DNA of 64,000 nt from Lachnospiraceae bacterium (GTDB lineage Bacteria > Bacillota > Clostridia > Lachnospirales > Lachnospiraceae), in assembly GCA_022794265.1 (NCBI GenBank), contig JAAWEK010000005.1:1-64000 (forward strand), written 5' to 3'. Positions 1-7,657 of the stretch are shown here, one piece after another; position 1 is the stretch's first letter; every line of letters starts with the position of its first letter. Under the pieces are notes generated by a model. It saw only the letters and a program-made list of their open reading frames with translations, was not told where the DNA came from and searched no databases. The position numbers were made by a program, and so were the translations under genes.

Positions 1-1055
1 GATTTTGATGTGCTGTTATCTTCTGCCAGTCTACGTCGTTCTTTAACTGGCTTGCTGCGGGTGGTTTCCTGCAGGAAGTTTATACCTTCCTTTAATTCAA
101 TTTTTGTATTTGCCTCCAGGGACTGCAATACCCTTTCCCTGATTGCTTCTATTTTTTCATACGTCTGGTTTAACCGGGTCGCCGGATAGGTCAGTCCGGA
201 CAATCCAATAATCGTGGAGTGTTCATTGTACGTCTGAAAAATATCTAAAGGCATCCCAATGTTCATTTGTAAAATATTTAAATCAATCTGGCAATTTGCC
301 TGACTAATGGTAAGATACCGGAGAATACCATCTCCCTCTGGGGCGGGATAAAATCCCTTGTTTATTGTTTCCAGCAGGACATCTGTCTTGCTCTCTTTTA
401 CTGGTATCTGGATAATAACCAGCATTCCGGCAGCCTTAATGGTTTCCATAATTTCAGCCCTGTCTACGTTTCCACGCTCTGACTTGTGCCTATCCGGAAT
501 ATCCAGAAAACTGGTAAAGGTTTTTACAAACTTCTGGTTAATCACGATTTTATCACCATACATATTATCCAATATGATAGTGCTTGCCAGACCGTCAATT
601 TTGGATAATTCAGAAAAGCACTCATAAGAGTTTATGTTTGCTTTAATCGGCTCATTCAATGCTGGCAGAATGGTAATAATTCCAACGTTTTGTATCTGCA
701 GCAATCCTTCTTCTATATCTCCAAGCATTAAATCCGCCAGCATTGGACCAGCTCCGCTACCGGTTCCTCCCCCAGAAGAAAAGATAACATAGACAAATTC
801 ACACGCTCCAAGTCCCTCTGATATTTTCCGGCTGATGGATTCAAAGTCATCCATCAATGCCTGCTTGGCTTTTAACCGGTCTTTGTTACAGCCTTCCCCA
901 TCTTTAATGTGATGTTTAAATTTTGCATTGGAAAGTGTATCTAAATCCTCCTGGCTGGTATTGATATATAACACCTTATAGCCTTTTTGTTCTAATATTA
1001 GACCTATATTTCCCGCGGCCTGTCCGACCGCGATAAATCCAATTTTATGCTTCAT
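1..1055 (-). CDS. tubZ: TubZ/FtsZ-like tubulin-family GTPase (partial, C-terminus beyond window)
   Basis: This frame is open for 351 codons from the ATG at 1055 to the left edge, so the C-terminus is missing. The N-terminus (residues 5-18, GFIAVGQAAGNIG) is the nucleotide-binding loop type of tubulin/FtsZ proteins. Residues 95-103 give the tubulin signature GGGTGSGAG, and residues 196-201 give an N-x-D-x-x-E match to the catalytic T7 loop. Residues 333-345 are basic, like the C-terminal tails by which TubZ proteins contact TubR. The gene is not chromosomal ftsZ: it lies beside an integrase and a phage-type repressor. Plasmid and phage TubZ proteins form treadmilling filaments that move DNA bound by TubR. 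The start has an SD (GGGAGG) inside the end of the preceding micro-ORF, an 11-nt overlap that suggests translational coupling. Family assignment is firm; the partition role is inferred. Confidence 0.85.
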   Translation of the reverse strand, partial: MKHKIGFIAVGQAAGNIGLILEQKGYKVLYINTSQEDLDTLSNAKFKHHIKDGEGCNKDRLKAKQALMDDFESISRKISEGLGACEFVYVIFSSGGGTGSGAGPMLADLMLGDIEEGLLQIQNVGIITILPALNEPIKANINSYECFSELSKIDGLASTIILDNMYGDKIVINQKFVKTFTSFLDIPDRHKSERGNVDRAEIMETIKAAGMLVIIQIPVKESKTDVLLETINKGFYPAPEGDGILRYLTISQANCQIDLNILQMNIGMPLDIFQTYNEHSTIIGLSGLTYPATRLNQTYEKIEAIRERVLQSLEANTKIELKEGINFLQETTRSKPVKERRRLAEDNSTSK

Positions 1056-1212
1056 TGTTACCTCCCTGCTCACAGCTCAATGCTACCCAACAATGATATT
1101 GGCCGCATGGCAACCGATTATCTTGCTGCATTTGCATATTTTCCGGACATTCTTCACATTTTTTTATATTTTTATTGTCAAACATAAATTTGCAATATTC
1201 TTCTACATTCAT
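1045..1212 (-). CDS. Cys-rich 55-residue protein between tubR-like and tubZ-like genes
   Basis: A 55-codon ORF starts with ATG one base after the stop of the upstream winged-helix gene and overlaps the tubZ start by 11 nt. Its own SD (GGAGG) lies in the end of the upstream gene. The product has six cysteines, at residues 7, 19, 22, 36, 41 and 47, with a C-E-E-C pair and a C-G-Q-Y-H-C run, which would suit a small zinc- or Fe-S-binding fold. I do not recognise a named family. Tight coupling on both sides makes it a likely real member of a three-gene cassette. Confidence 0.65.
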   Translation of the reverse strand: MNVEEYCKFMFDNKNIKKCEECPENMQMQQDNRLPCGQYHCWVALSCEQGGNNEA

Positions 1213-1213
1213 T

Positions 1214-1453
1214 TCAAACCTCCAATTCTTTCAGGCCTACCTCGGTTATATAATAGGTCCGACTGTGACCTTCTATTAAACCTTCTTTTACAAAGTTTAA
1301 CTTTATTAATTTTTTCATATGTAATTGGATTGACCGAATACTCCTATCTATATCCTGCAATGGCATCTCCTTTATTGTCATAGCAAGATAAGATGATGTG
1401 GCATTTTCTTCTTTTAAAATGCTTAAAAGAAGAAAATCTATTCTATCTTTCAT
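1214..1453 (-). CDS. Small winged-helix DNA-binding protein, TubR-like candidate
   Basis: This 79-residue protein starts at the ATG with GGAGG five bases upstream; an ATG four codons earlier overlaps that SD and is less likely. Predicted helices (residues 4-14, 20-29, 36-50) are followed by a wing-like stretch around residues 56-72 (EGLIEGHSRTYYITEVGL), the layout of PadR/MarR/TubR-type winged helices. In type III partition systems a small winged-helix protein, TubR, sits directly upstream of tubZ, binds centromere repeats and autoregulates. The same order here supports a TubR role, but generic transcriptional regulators of this size look alike. Confidence 0.7.
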   Translation of the reverse strand: MKDRIDFLLLSILKEENATSSYLAMTIKEMPLQDIDRSIRSIQLHMKKLIKLNFVKEGLIEGHSRTYYITEVGLKELEV

Positions 1454-1470
1454 AAATACCTCCACATAAT

Positions 1471-1538
1471 TTTTTCTTGAAAAGAAAAAGAAATTATGCT
1501 ATTCTTAACAAGACACAATTACCTATGTAAATAGGTAA
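1471..1538. promoter_or_regulatory. Palindrome and leader hairpin upstream of the tubR-like gene
   Basis: TTACCTAT and ATAGGTAA form a perfect 8-bp inverted repeat with a GTAA loop at 1519-1538. A second hairpin with 8-bp arms and a 3-nt loop lies at 1471-1489, between that palindrome and the start codon at 1453. The palindrome is placed like an operator or small centromere for the neighbouring winged-helix protein. No iteron array typical of characterised tubC sites is visible here. Confidence 0.4.
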
Positions 1539-1546
1539 CACTTTCG

Positions 1547-1582
1547 AAAAATGCAAGTATCTTAGCGGGTGCATGCATTTTT
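1547..1582 (-). terminator. Terminator-like hairpin after the excisionase-like gene
   Basis: AAAAATGCA at 1547-1555 and TGCATTTTT at 1574-1582 form a 9-bp stem with a short T-run on either strand. It lies 29 bp past the stop of the 62-residue HTH gene, where its terminator would be expected, and isolates the tubZ cassette from it. Confidence 0.5.
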
Positions 1583-1610
1583 CTTTTTTAATTTTTAAAA
1601 TCATCAAAAC

Positions 1611-1799
1611 TCACCTTACCTTACCCAAATGTCTGTCTAATCGATCTCTATAGATAAAATATCTACATTGATCTCCCTCAATACTTGGTCGCACTTCACC
1701 AATGTCTAACAGACCCCGTTTCATATATTCCCTTACTCCTTGCGGAGCAATTCCTAATTCTTTTGCCGCCTGTAAAACAGACACTCTATTACTTTTCAT
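1611..1799 (-). CDS. Excisionase-like small HTH protein
   Basis: The 62-residue product starts MKSNRVSVLQAAKELGIAPQ, a MerR/excisionase-type helix-turn-helix in which the recognition helix follows LGIAPQGVREYMKRG. Its size, basic character and position in a lysogeny-type module with a repressor and tyrosine integrase suggest an Xis-like directionality factor or a small regulator. An SD-like AGAAGGGAGA lies just before the start. It is separated from the next upstream small gene by only 14 bp and probably shares its transcript. Confidence 0.6.
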   Translation of the reverse strand: MKSNRVSVLQAAKELGIAPQGVREYMKRGLLDIGEVRPSIEGDQCRYFIYRDRLDRHLGKVR

Positions 1800-1813
1800 C
1801 TTCTCCCTTCTTT

Positions 1814-2011
1814 CTATTTTTTAATATCAGAATTATTGATGCCTAATTCTATTTTCGTCCCAATCGTTATTAACTTCACACCTTGGATAATTCCCAAAAA
1901 GCGTTCTTTTTCTTGTGTACTTAATAGTTTTAAAATATCAGACACATCTTCCATGGCTTTTAAATCCTCTTTATTTACAAGTACCTCTGTTAAACTTACT
2001 TCTTTGTTCAT
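1814..2011 (-). CDS. Small helical protein divergent from the repressor gene
   Basis: The product is 65 residues (MNKEVSLTEVLVNKEDLKAM...). I chose the ATG at 2011 because an SD (GAAGGATG) lies 7-8 bases before it; a longer frame would run through the promoter. The protein is predicted to be almost all helix. It holds the first position in the leftward early-type operon and faces the CI-like repressor across a shared operator, the position of cro or antirepressor genes, but no HTH is obvious. I do not recognise the family. Confidence 0.6.
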   Translation of the reverse strand: MNKEVSLTEVLVNKEDLKAMEDVSDILKLLSTQEKERFLGIIQGVKLITIGTKIELGINNSDIKK

Positions 2012-2042
2012 ATTATCACATCCTTCTATTGTCTTTGCGAGT

Positions 2043-2108
2043 ATTATAACTCTCATTTCGAGTATTGTCAATAGTAATATTGACAATGCGAGTTTTGTAT
2101 GCTATATT
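2043..2108. promoter_or_regulatory. Symmetric divergent promoters with a palindromic operator
   Basis: Two consensus-grade promoters face outward from one palindrome. Leftward: TTGACA (2066-2071), 17-bp spacer, TATAAT (2043-2048). Rightward: TTGACA (2080-2085), 17-bp spacer, TATATT (2103-2108). Both -35 boxes are built into a perfect 10-bp inverted repeat, ATTGTCAATA (2064-2073) and TATTGACAAT (2078-2087), with a GTAA loop. CGAG elements recur around it. One repressor dimer at this site would cover both -35 boxes, so it is a natural lysogeny-style switch controlled by the adjacent HTH protein. Confidence 0.8.
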
Positions 2109-2130
2109 TTTTCAGAAAGGACGTGATAAT

Positions 2131-2628
2131 ATGAAAGATAGGATTAAGACTATCAGAAAAAATAATAAAATGACGCAAGTTGAATTTGGAAACAAAATTG
2201 GAGTTAAAGGAAATACAATTACCGGATATGAAACAGGTCTTAGAACACCTTCAGACGCTGTTATTTTTTCTATATGCCGAGAATTCAACATTAGCGAAGA
2301 TTGGTTACGATATGGAAAAGGTGAAATGATTAATGAAAACGAACAAATATCATTAGATGATTTTGCAAAATCTCATAATATGACCGACATAGACAAGGAG
2401 ATTATTATGTGTTATTTATCAATTCCATCTAATTTAAGAAATTCTCTTATAAGTTATGTAAAAGATTACTTTTCAATTGAACAGAAACCAAAAACTTCTA
2501 CTGATGAAATAGCAGCTGAGCTAATTTCGGCAGAAGAAGAATATATAAAAAGCAACTTAAATTCTGTACGGAAAACGGGCTATCCTGCTTCGAATTCTAT
2601 AAACGACACAGAAAGAAAAGTTAACTAA
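2131..2628 (+). CDS. XRE-family CI/Cro-type repressor
   Basis: The 165-residue product has a Cro/C1-type HTH over about residues 5-60 (IKTIRKNNKMTQVEFGNKIG, then a second helix pair ending near EDWLRYGKGEM). The tail is helical and lacks an evident Ser-Lys peptidase domain. The SD AGAAAGG precedes ATG 2131; an upstream in-frame start would lie inside the promoter. It is transcribed away from the small leftward genes and toward the integrase. This is the expected regulator of the palindromic switch at 2043-2108 and hence of element maintenance versus excision. Confidence 0.85.
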   Translation: MKDRIKTIRKNNKMTQVEFGNKIGVKGNTITGYETGLRTPSDAVIFSICREFNISEDWLRYGKGEMINENEQISLDDFAKSHNMTDIDKEIIMCYLSIPSNLRNSLISYVKDYFSIEQKPKTSTDEIAAELISAEEEYIKSNLNSVRKTGYPASNSINDTERKVN

Positions 2629-2651
2629 ATATATAGCAAAGGATAATGGTT

Positions 2652-3821
2652 ATGGCACTAATAAATTGTATAGAATGTGGACATATAGTTTCAGATAAAG
2701 CCTTTTCTTGTCCCAATTGTGGCTATCCAATGCAGGAAACTAAAAAATCCGAAAACATACCACGTAAGCCTCGAAAAAAACATAAAAAACTGCCTAATGG
2801 ATATGGTAGTATAAAAAAATTGAGTGGAAACCGAAATAAGCCATATGCTGCTTACCCGCCAACCACGCAATTTAAACTAAATGGCTCTCCAGTAACCCAA
2901 CCGGCTATCGGATACTATGAAGATTGGTATTCTGCTTTTGATGCGTTAAGGGAATATAACAAGAATCCTTATGATTTATTAAATAATGATATTACTTTTA
3001 AAGAATTATTTGACCTTTATTTTAAATCCAAATATGAGGATAATAAAAAACGTACTTTTTCTGTTTCTTCCAAAAATGCTGCTAAAACAGCTTTTAAAAA
3101 CTGTTTACCATTGCACAACCGAAAGTTTAAAGAGTTACGTAAAATTGAATTACAAGCAGTCGTAGATGACTGCCCATTAAAACATTCCAGTTTAGAATTA
3201 ATTGTTACTTTATTAAATCAAATGTATAAATACGCAATGGAAAATGACATTGTTGATAAAAATTATGCTCAGTTCGTAACAATTAATATTCCAGATGATG
3301 ACGAGTCTGGAGAACCTTTTTCACAAGAGGAGCTTGATATTCTTTGGAAAAATAAAGATATGAAATATGTAAATGTAATTCTGATTATGATATATAGTGG
3401 ATTTCGCATTAAAGCATATGAATCTATAGAAATAAATTTAGATGACTGCTATTTTAAAGGAGGAATTAAAACCAAAGCAGGTAAGAATCGTATTGTTCCG
3501 ATCCATCCAGCAATTTTAAAATATGCTGTAGATTTTAATCCTCAAAAATTTAATTCGCATTATTTTAGGGAAAAATGTTTTTATCGAGTTCTTAAAACAC
3601 TTGGAATTAGTATTACCTCTAACGGAAAAAAACACACGCCACATGATTGTCGTCATACCTTTTCCTGGCTTTGCGATAAGTATGGTGTAGATGATTTTTC
3701 AAAGCATCTTTTAATGGGCCATTCTTTTGGCTCTGATATAGAAAAATCTGTATATGGTCATCGCACAATAGAAGAATTAAAGGCAGAAATGAATAAAATT
3801 AAGGTTTTAAATTGTTGCTAA
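2652..3821 (+). CDS. int: Tyrosine recombinase/integrase with N-terminal zinc ribbon
   Basis: The product is 389 residues. Cysteines at 6, 9, 20 and 23 (CIECG ... CPNCG) make an N-terminal zinc ribbon, followed by a basic linker and the phage-integrase core. Catalytic residues are visible: R252 (SGFRIKA), lysine in KTKAGKNRIVPI, H331/R334 (HDCRH), H357 (MGHSF) and Y368 (SVYGHR). The ATG at 2652 has AAGGA 8 bases before it; the ATG at 2646 is too close. It inserts and excises the element and lies at the right boundary, so attR should be in the following 600 bp. A zinc ribbon in this position is unusual and may aid arm-site binding. Confidence 0.9.
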   Translation: MALINCIECGHIVSDKAFSCPNCGYPMQETKKSENIPRKPRKKHKKLPNGYGSIKKLSGNRNKPYAAYPPTTQFKLNGSPVTQPAIGYYEDWYSAFDALREYNKNPYDLLNNDITFKELFDLYFKSKYEDNKKRTFSVSSKNAAKTAFKNCLPLHNRKFKELRKIELQAVVDDCPLKHSSLELIVTLLNQMYKYAMENDIVDKNYAQFVTINIPDDDESGEPFSQEELDILWKNKDMKYVNVILIMIYSGFRIKAYESIEINLDDCYFKGGIKTKAGKNRIVPIHPAILKYAVDFNPQKFNSHYFREKCFYRVLKTLGISITSNGKKHTPHDCRHTFSWLCDKYGVDDFSKHLLMGHSFGSDIEKSVYGHRTIEELKAEMNKIKVLNCC

Positions 3822-3945
3822 TTTGTCACTAACCGTATAGTTTTATATAATATTTTCCAATGTTATTTATAACAAAAAATTTTATCAAACCCTTTTAAAA
3901 CCAGCGTTTCTGCCTATATTCCCTAATCTTTATAAATTGATATAG

Positions 3946-4040
3946 TATTAAATACATCTTATGTTTCTATTCAATTATTTTTGTAGCAAATCATTATATT
4001 TTACATCTTTATTTAAATACATCTTATGTTTCTATTCAAT
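3946..4040 (-). CRISPR. Two-repeat CRISPR-like remnant, type I-B-like repeat
   Basis: A 28-bp identical sequence occurs at 3948-3975 and 4013-4040 (period 65), extending to 30 bp from 3946 and 4011 with two mismatches in the left copy. The second copy begins ATTTAAATACATCTTATG and ends TTCAAT. The spacer 3976-4010 is 35 nt. The repeat length, spacer length and a GATGTATTTAAAT end on the minus strand match the type I-B repeats I recall from Clostridia and Fusobacteria. Decay of the outer end of the left copy suits the distal repeat of a minus-strand array. No cas genes are present. Integrase arm sites are the alternative reading. Confidence 0.55.
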
Positions 4041-4444
4041 AGTTTGGCTCATACATTACCAAAATATCCATCTAAGGTTATCTGCCTCCTTTGTTTCGTA
4101 GTGACTGACATAAAGCCAGAATTTGCCCTTAGTTACGGTAATAAAAAATTATTAAATTGTACACTTCATTTTATCATTTGTGGGGAATTTGCAAAGATGA
4201 TTTGCTTTTACTTTTGTAAGAATATAACACATTGGAAGTCCGAGAAAACGGACTTTGCACCGCGTGCTGTGGTTCAAGAAATTCTAAATAATTCTAACCT
4301 TTCTATTTAAATACATAACATGTTAATGTTAATACATTAAACTTATATCATGTACATTATTATATTAACTCATAATGTATAAATTGTCAATAATAATTCT
4401 AACTTTTATTGATTGTCTATAAATTATTTAGACTTATACAAAAT
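4041..4444. other. AT-rich intergenic stretch with a degenerate third repeat and a hairpin
   Basis: I see no gene here. A sequence at 4305-4334 matches the CRISPR-like repeat at about 21 of 30 positions (begins ATTTAAATACAT) but is out of phase with the 65-bp period. A 7-bp hairpin AAGTCCG/CGGACTT lies at 4236-4255. This stretch probably contains the element's right attachment site or the leader end of the decayed array; neither can be located without the left end of the element. Confidence 0.4.
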
Positions 4445-4843
4445 TCAATGTAATTTCCCCCTCATATTATATTCATCTTTTCTCAAAACAGTCCGCTTAT
4501 ACATTCTTTCTTTCCACCGTCTTCCCCTCTCGCCAAAATACTCAGCTATAAAATCCCGTCTTTTACCAGTCTGAATATGTTGCTTATGAACTTTTTGTTT
4601 ATATCGTTTATTAATCATTTCAATTTGATTAGTAATTGTTAAAATTTGTTTATTCATACTACAATATTTTTCTATTTCCTGTTCCACTATTCTTTTTTTC
4701 TTACCATTAATCTGGCGTAACTCATCTTTCAAAATTATAACCTTATCTTCACATTGTTTTTGCATCTGCTTACAATCTAAATTTATCATTCCTAACAGAT
4801 ACCTGTAATATACATCCCGAAATTTATCCCTATAACATATCAC
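4445..4843 (-). CDS. Small coiled-coil, basic hypothetical protein
   Basis: The 132-residue product is lysine- and arginine-rich, and residues 20-90 are predicted to form a long coiled coil with four cysteines in its first half. The SD AGAGGA sits about 10 bases before ATG 4843. I do not recognise a family. It sits alone between the mobile element and the esterase gene, has no partner in an operon, and could belong to either the element or the chromosome. The basic character is compatible with nucleic-acid binding, but nothing specific supports that. Confidence 0.5.
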   Translation of the reverse strand: MICYRDKFRDVYYRYLLGMINLDCKQMQKQCEDKVIILKDELRQINGKKKRIVEQEIEKYCSMNKQILTITNQIEMINKRYKQKVHKQHIQTGKRRDFIAEYFGERGRRWKERMYKRTVLRKDEYNMRGKLH

Positions 4844-4857
4844 TCTATTTCCTCTAC

Positions 4858-4887
4858 CAAAAAAGGCATACTCCCCGCAGTATGCCT
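4858..4887 (-). terminator. Terminator of the esterase gene
   Basis: AGGCATAC (4864-4871) and GTATGCCT (4880-4887) form a perfect 8-bp stem with an 8-nt loop, followed on the minus strand by a TTTTTT run. It lies 30 bp past the esterase stop codon. Confidence 0.85.
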
Positions 4888-4916
4888 GTCACTTACTCAT
4901 TTATAATATTCAAAAT

Positions 4917-5876
4917 CTACTCATTTTTCCCATTAATCCACGCCGTCGAAACATCCATCGCCGCCCTGCACGCCTTCGTCTGATTTAATGCATTTAGCAT
5001 CACAAAATCATGTATAATCCCCTGAAATCTTACAGCCGTCACATTTACCCCGGCCTCCCGCAGCTTTACCGCAAATGCTTCCCCTTCATCTCTCAGCACA
5101 TCCGCTTCACCGTTTAAAATCATGGTATCCGGCAGTCCGGCAAGCTGACGGAAATCTGCCCGCAGAGGAGAAGCCGTTATCTGATTTCTGTTTCGCTCAG
5201 ACATGGTATACTGATTCCAAAACCACATCATTCCTGCCCGGTATAAATAATAACCGGTGGCAAATTTATAATAAGAGCAAGAATCAAAACAGGCATTTGT
5301 TACCGGATAGTACAAAAGCTGCTTCTGAATACATGGTCCCTGTCTGAATTTTGCCATCAGAGACATTGCAACCGCCATATTTCCGCCTACACTGTCTCCC
5401 ACCACTGTCAGCGTCCGGGAATTCAGAGAAAAAGACATCCGTTCTGCCAGCTCCGGCAGATTGCAGAGCACATGATAACACTGCTCAATGGCGGTCGGAT
5501 ATTTTGCCTCCGGCGAACGGGAATACTCTGGAAATACCACCACCGAATCTGTTCTTGCCGCCAGTTCACGGACCAGCTTTTCATGGGTATGAAAACTGCC
5601 GAATACCCAGCCGGCTCCATGGATATAAAAAATAACATTTCCGCTGCAATTCCGTGATTCCGGGCGAACGATAAAGACCCGGATACAGCCCCACTCTCCG
5701 GTATCCATCGTCGTACTCTCAATCTCTGCCGGATACATATATACCGGCGAACTCTGGGCCTGCTCCAGCAACTCCCTGCCTTTCCACGGCGGTAACTGAA
5801 AAATAAGGGGCGGTACTGAATTTTCCTCACATACTTTTAAAGCCTCAGGTTCCAAAGAAATCCTTTTCATCATCAT
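4917..5876 (-). CDS. Alpha/beta-hydrolase, hormone-sensitive-lipase-type esterase
   Basis: A 319-residue HSL/family IV carboxylesterase. The oxyanion-hole motif HGAGW and the nucleophile elbow GDSVGG are clear, and the rest of the triad is probably the Asp in ADVLRDEG and the His in IIHDF near the C-terminus. It should hydrolyse short-chain acyl esters in the cytoplasm; the natural substrate is unknown. An AGGAGG at 5888-5893 serves ATG 5876, which is followed by two more ATG codons. The gene is monocistronic with its own terminator. The HGAG rather than HGGG oxyanion motif is a common family variant. Confidence 0.85.
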   Translation of the reverse strand: MMMKRISLEPEALKVCEENSVPPLIFQLPPWKGRELLEQAQSSPVYMYPAEIESTTMDTGEWGCIRVFIVRPESRNCSGNVIFYIHGAGWVFGSFHTHEKLVRELAARTDSVVVFPEYSRSPEAKYPTAIEQCYHVLCNLPELAERMSFSLNSRTLTVVGDSVGGNMAVAMSLMAKFRQGPCIQKQLLYYPVTNACFDSCSYYKFATGYYLYRAGMMWFWNQYTMSERNRNQITASPLRADFRQLAGLPDTMILNGEADVLRDEGEAFAVKLREAGVNVTAVRFQGIIHDFVMLNALNQTKACRAAMDVSTAWINGKNE

Positions 5877-5966
5877 ACAATCCCAATCCTCCTGTTTCAA
5901 TATTCTCGATAAATACAGTTATAAGATTAAGATATGCGGACTTTAGAATCCTAAGTACCATTTCCC

Positions 5967-7181
5967 CTATATTATCATTTTCTGCTTCGATTCCCATATC
6001 CGCTTCAGATGATCCAATAAATGATTGGCCGCCTCATCTTTAGACATCAGCGGTAAATCTGTGATTTCTTCTTTCTGAATTAAAATCAGATGGTTAGTAT
6101 CTGTTCCGAATCCGGCCCCCTGGTCTTTCAGACAATTTGCAGCAATTAAATCCGCCTGCTTACTTTCCAGTTTTTTTCTGGAATTTTCCAAAACATCCCG
6201 GGTTTCCATGGAAAATCCGCATAAAACCTGGGATTCCCGTTTCCGGCTTCCAAGCCATGCCAGAATATCTTTTGTCCGGCTGAGCTCTATGGAAATGCCG
6301 CTGCCGGATTTTTTAATCTTTTCTTCCTGAACCTCCGACGGGGTATAATCCGCCACCGCCGCCGTTTTAATAATCATATCCTGTTCATTATAAAACCGGC
6401 TTACTGCCTGAAACATATCTTCGGCGCTTACTACCGGAATAACCGAAACAAAAGCTGGCGGCTCTATATGCACCGGTCCGCTTATCAGTGTCACTTCAGC
6501 CCCCCGGAGCATCGCCTGTCTGGCAACGGCATATCCCATCTTTCCGGTGGAATGATTGGTTATAAACCGGACCGGATCCAATGCTTCTCTGGTAGGACCT
6601 GCAGTAACCAGAACCTTTCTTCCCTTTAAATCCTTTTCACAGGCAATTTCCCGAAGAATATAATTTAACAGCACGTCTTCCGAAGGCAGCTTGCCGGCTC
6701 CGGTTGCTCCGCAGGCCAGATAACCGTTTTCCGGCGGAATTATGATTTTTCCGAAACCGGATAACCGGCGGATATTGTCCTGAACCGTGGGATTATTGTA
6801 CATATTTACATTCATGGCCGGCGCCACAATAACCGGACCCTTCATTGCCAGTGCCGTAGTGCTTAGCATATCATCGGCAATTCCATACGCCATTTTTGCA
6901 ATAATATTAGCGGAAGCCGGCGCTACCAGCATCACGTCTGCTTTCTGGGCCAGAGAAACATGAGCCACATGAAACTGGAAATTCCGGTCAAAGGTATCCA
7001 CCAGACACTTATTATTTGTCAGTGTTTCAAAGGTAATGGGATTCACAAAATTCGTTGCATGTTCCGTCATAATCACATGGACATCCGCTCCCAGTTTCAC
7101 CAGACGGCTGGCCAGCCCTGCAATTTTATAGGCGGCAATACTGCCGGTCACTCCCAGAATCACTGTTTTTCCTTTCAACAT
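5967..7181 (-). CDS. coaBC: Bifunctional CoaBC (PPC synthetase and decarboxylase)
   Basis: A 404-residue bifunctional enzyme. The N-terminal flavoprotein half begins GVTGSIAAYK and contains PASAN, PAMNVNMYNNP and the active-site Cys in GYLACGATGAGK, which decarboxylates phosphopantothenoylcysteine. The C-terminal half (VLVTAGPTREALDPVRF, then NHSTGKMGYAVA) is the CTP-dependent ligase joining phosphopantothenate to cysteine. It starts two bases after the panD stop codon and uses an SD inside the panD end, so the two are translationally coupled. Together with panB, panC and panD it makes the operon reach from ketoisovalerate to phosphopantetheine, except for pantothenate kinase. Confidence 0.96.
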   Translation of the reverse strand: MLKGKTVILGVTGSIAAYKIAGLASRLVKLGADVHVIMTEHATNFVNPITFETLTNNKCLVDTFDRNFQFHVAHVSLAQKADVMLVAPASANIIAKMAYGIADDMLSTTALAMKGPVIVAPAMNVNMYNNPTVQDNIRRLSGFGKIIIPPENGYLACGATGAGKLPSEDVLLNYILREIACEKDLKGRKVLVTAGPTREALDPVRFITNHSTGKMGYAVARQAMLRGAEVTLISGPVHIEPPAFVSVIPVVSAEDMFQAVSRFYNEQDMIIKTAAVADYTPSEVQEEKIKKSGSGISIELSRTKDILAWLGSRKRESQVLCGFSMETRDVLENSRKKLESKQADLIAANCLKDQGAGFGTDTNHLILIQKEEITDLPLMSKDEAANHLLDHLKRIWESKQKMII

Positions 7182-7183
7182 CC

Positions 7184-7582
7184 TTACACCTCTTCCATAT
7201 CAGTTAACAGACCATGCTTTTCATATCTTGTAACACGGCTTATCCGGTTATTCCCGTCCACAAAAACAACTTTCGGCGTATGGGTTTTCGCCTCTTCCGG
7301 CGTCATTGCCCCATAACACATAATGATAATCCTGTCTCCTGTCTGAACCATTCTTGCGGCTGCTCCGTTTAAACATATCATACCGCTCTCCCGCTCTCCC
7401 GCAATGACATATGTCTCAAACCGGTTTCCGTTTTCAATATCCACAATCTGCACCTGCTCATACTCCAGAATCCCTGCTGCCTCCATCAGCGCTTCATCAA
7501 TGGTAATACTTCCTACATAATTTAATTCTGCCTGAACCACCGTCGCTCTGTGGATTTTACCTTTTAACATTGTTATATTCAT
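7184..7582 (-). CDS. panD: Aspartate 1-decarboxylase precursor PanD
   Basis: A 132-residue pyruvoyl enzyme that makes beta-alanine from aspartate. The self-cleavage site Gly24-Ser25 is present in [10 protein letters not shown], and Tyr/Asn residues of the active site follow in [19 protein letters not shown] 7582 was chosen because AAATGAGGAAATT provides an SD and because it places the cleavage site at the standard residue 24/25. The gene is the fourth in the pan operon and is coupled to coaBC. Confidence 0.96.
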   Translation of the reverse strand: MNITMLKGKIHRATVVQAELNYVGSITIDEALMEAAGILEYEQVQIVDIENGNRFETYVIAGERESGMICLNGAAARMVQTGDRIIIMCYGAMTPEEAKTHTPKVVFVDGNNRISRVTRYEKHGLLTDMEEV

Positions 7583-7657
7583 AATTTCCTCATTTCTTCG
7601 TTTCTGTATAATTACAGGCCTCTCTGTAATCATAATCTCCACACACAATTTTAACTG

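Noticed and set aside
4026..4310. Plus-strand 94-codon frame over the CRISPR-like remnant
   Set aside because: It starts inside a repeat, has no SD, and its product has no protein-like features.
5423..5830. Second 135-codon minus-strand frame within the esterase gene
   Set aside because: An alternative frame of the intact esterase, Arg/Trp/Ser-rich, no motifs.
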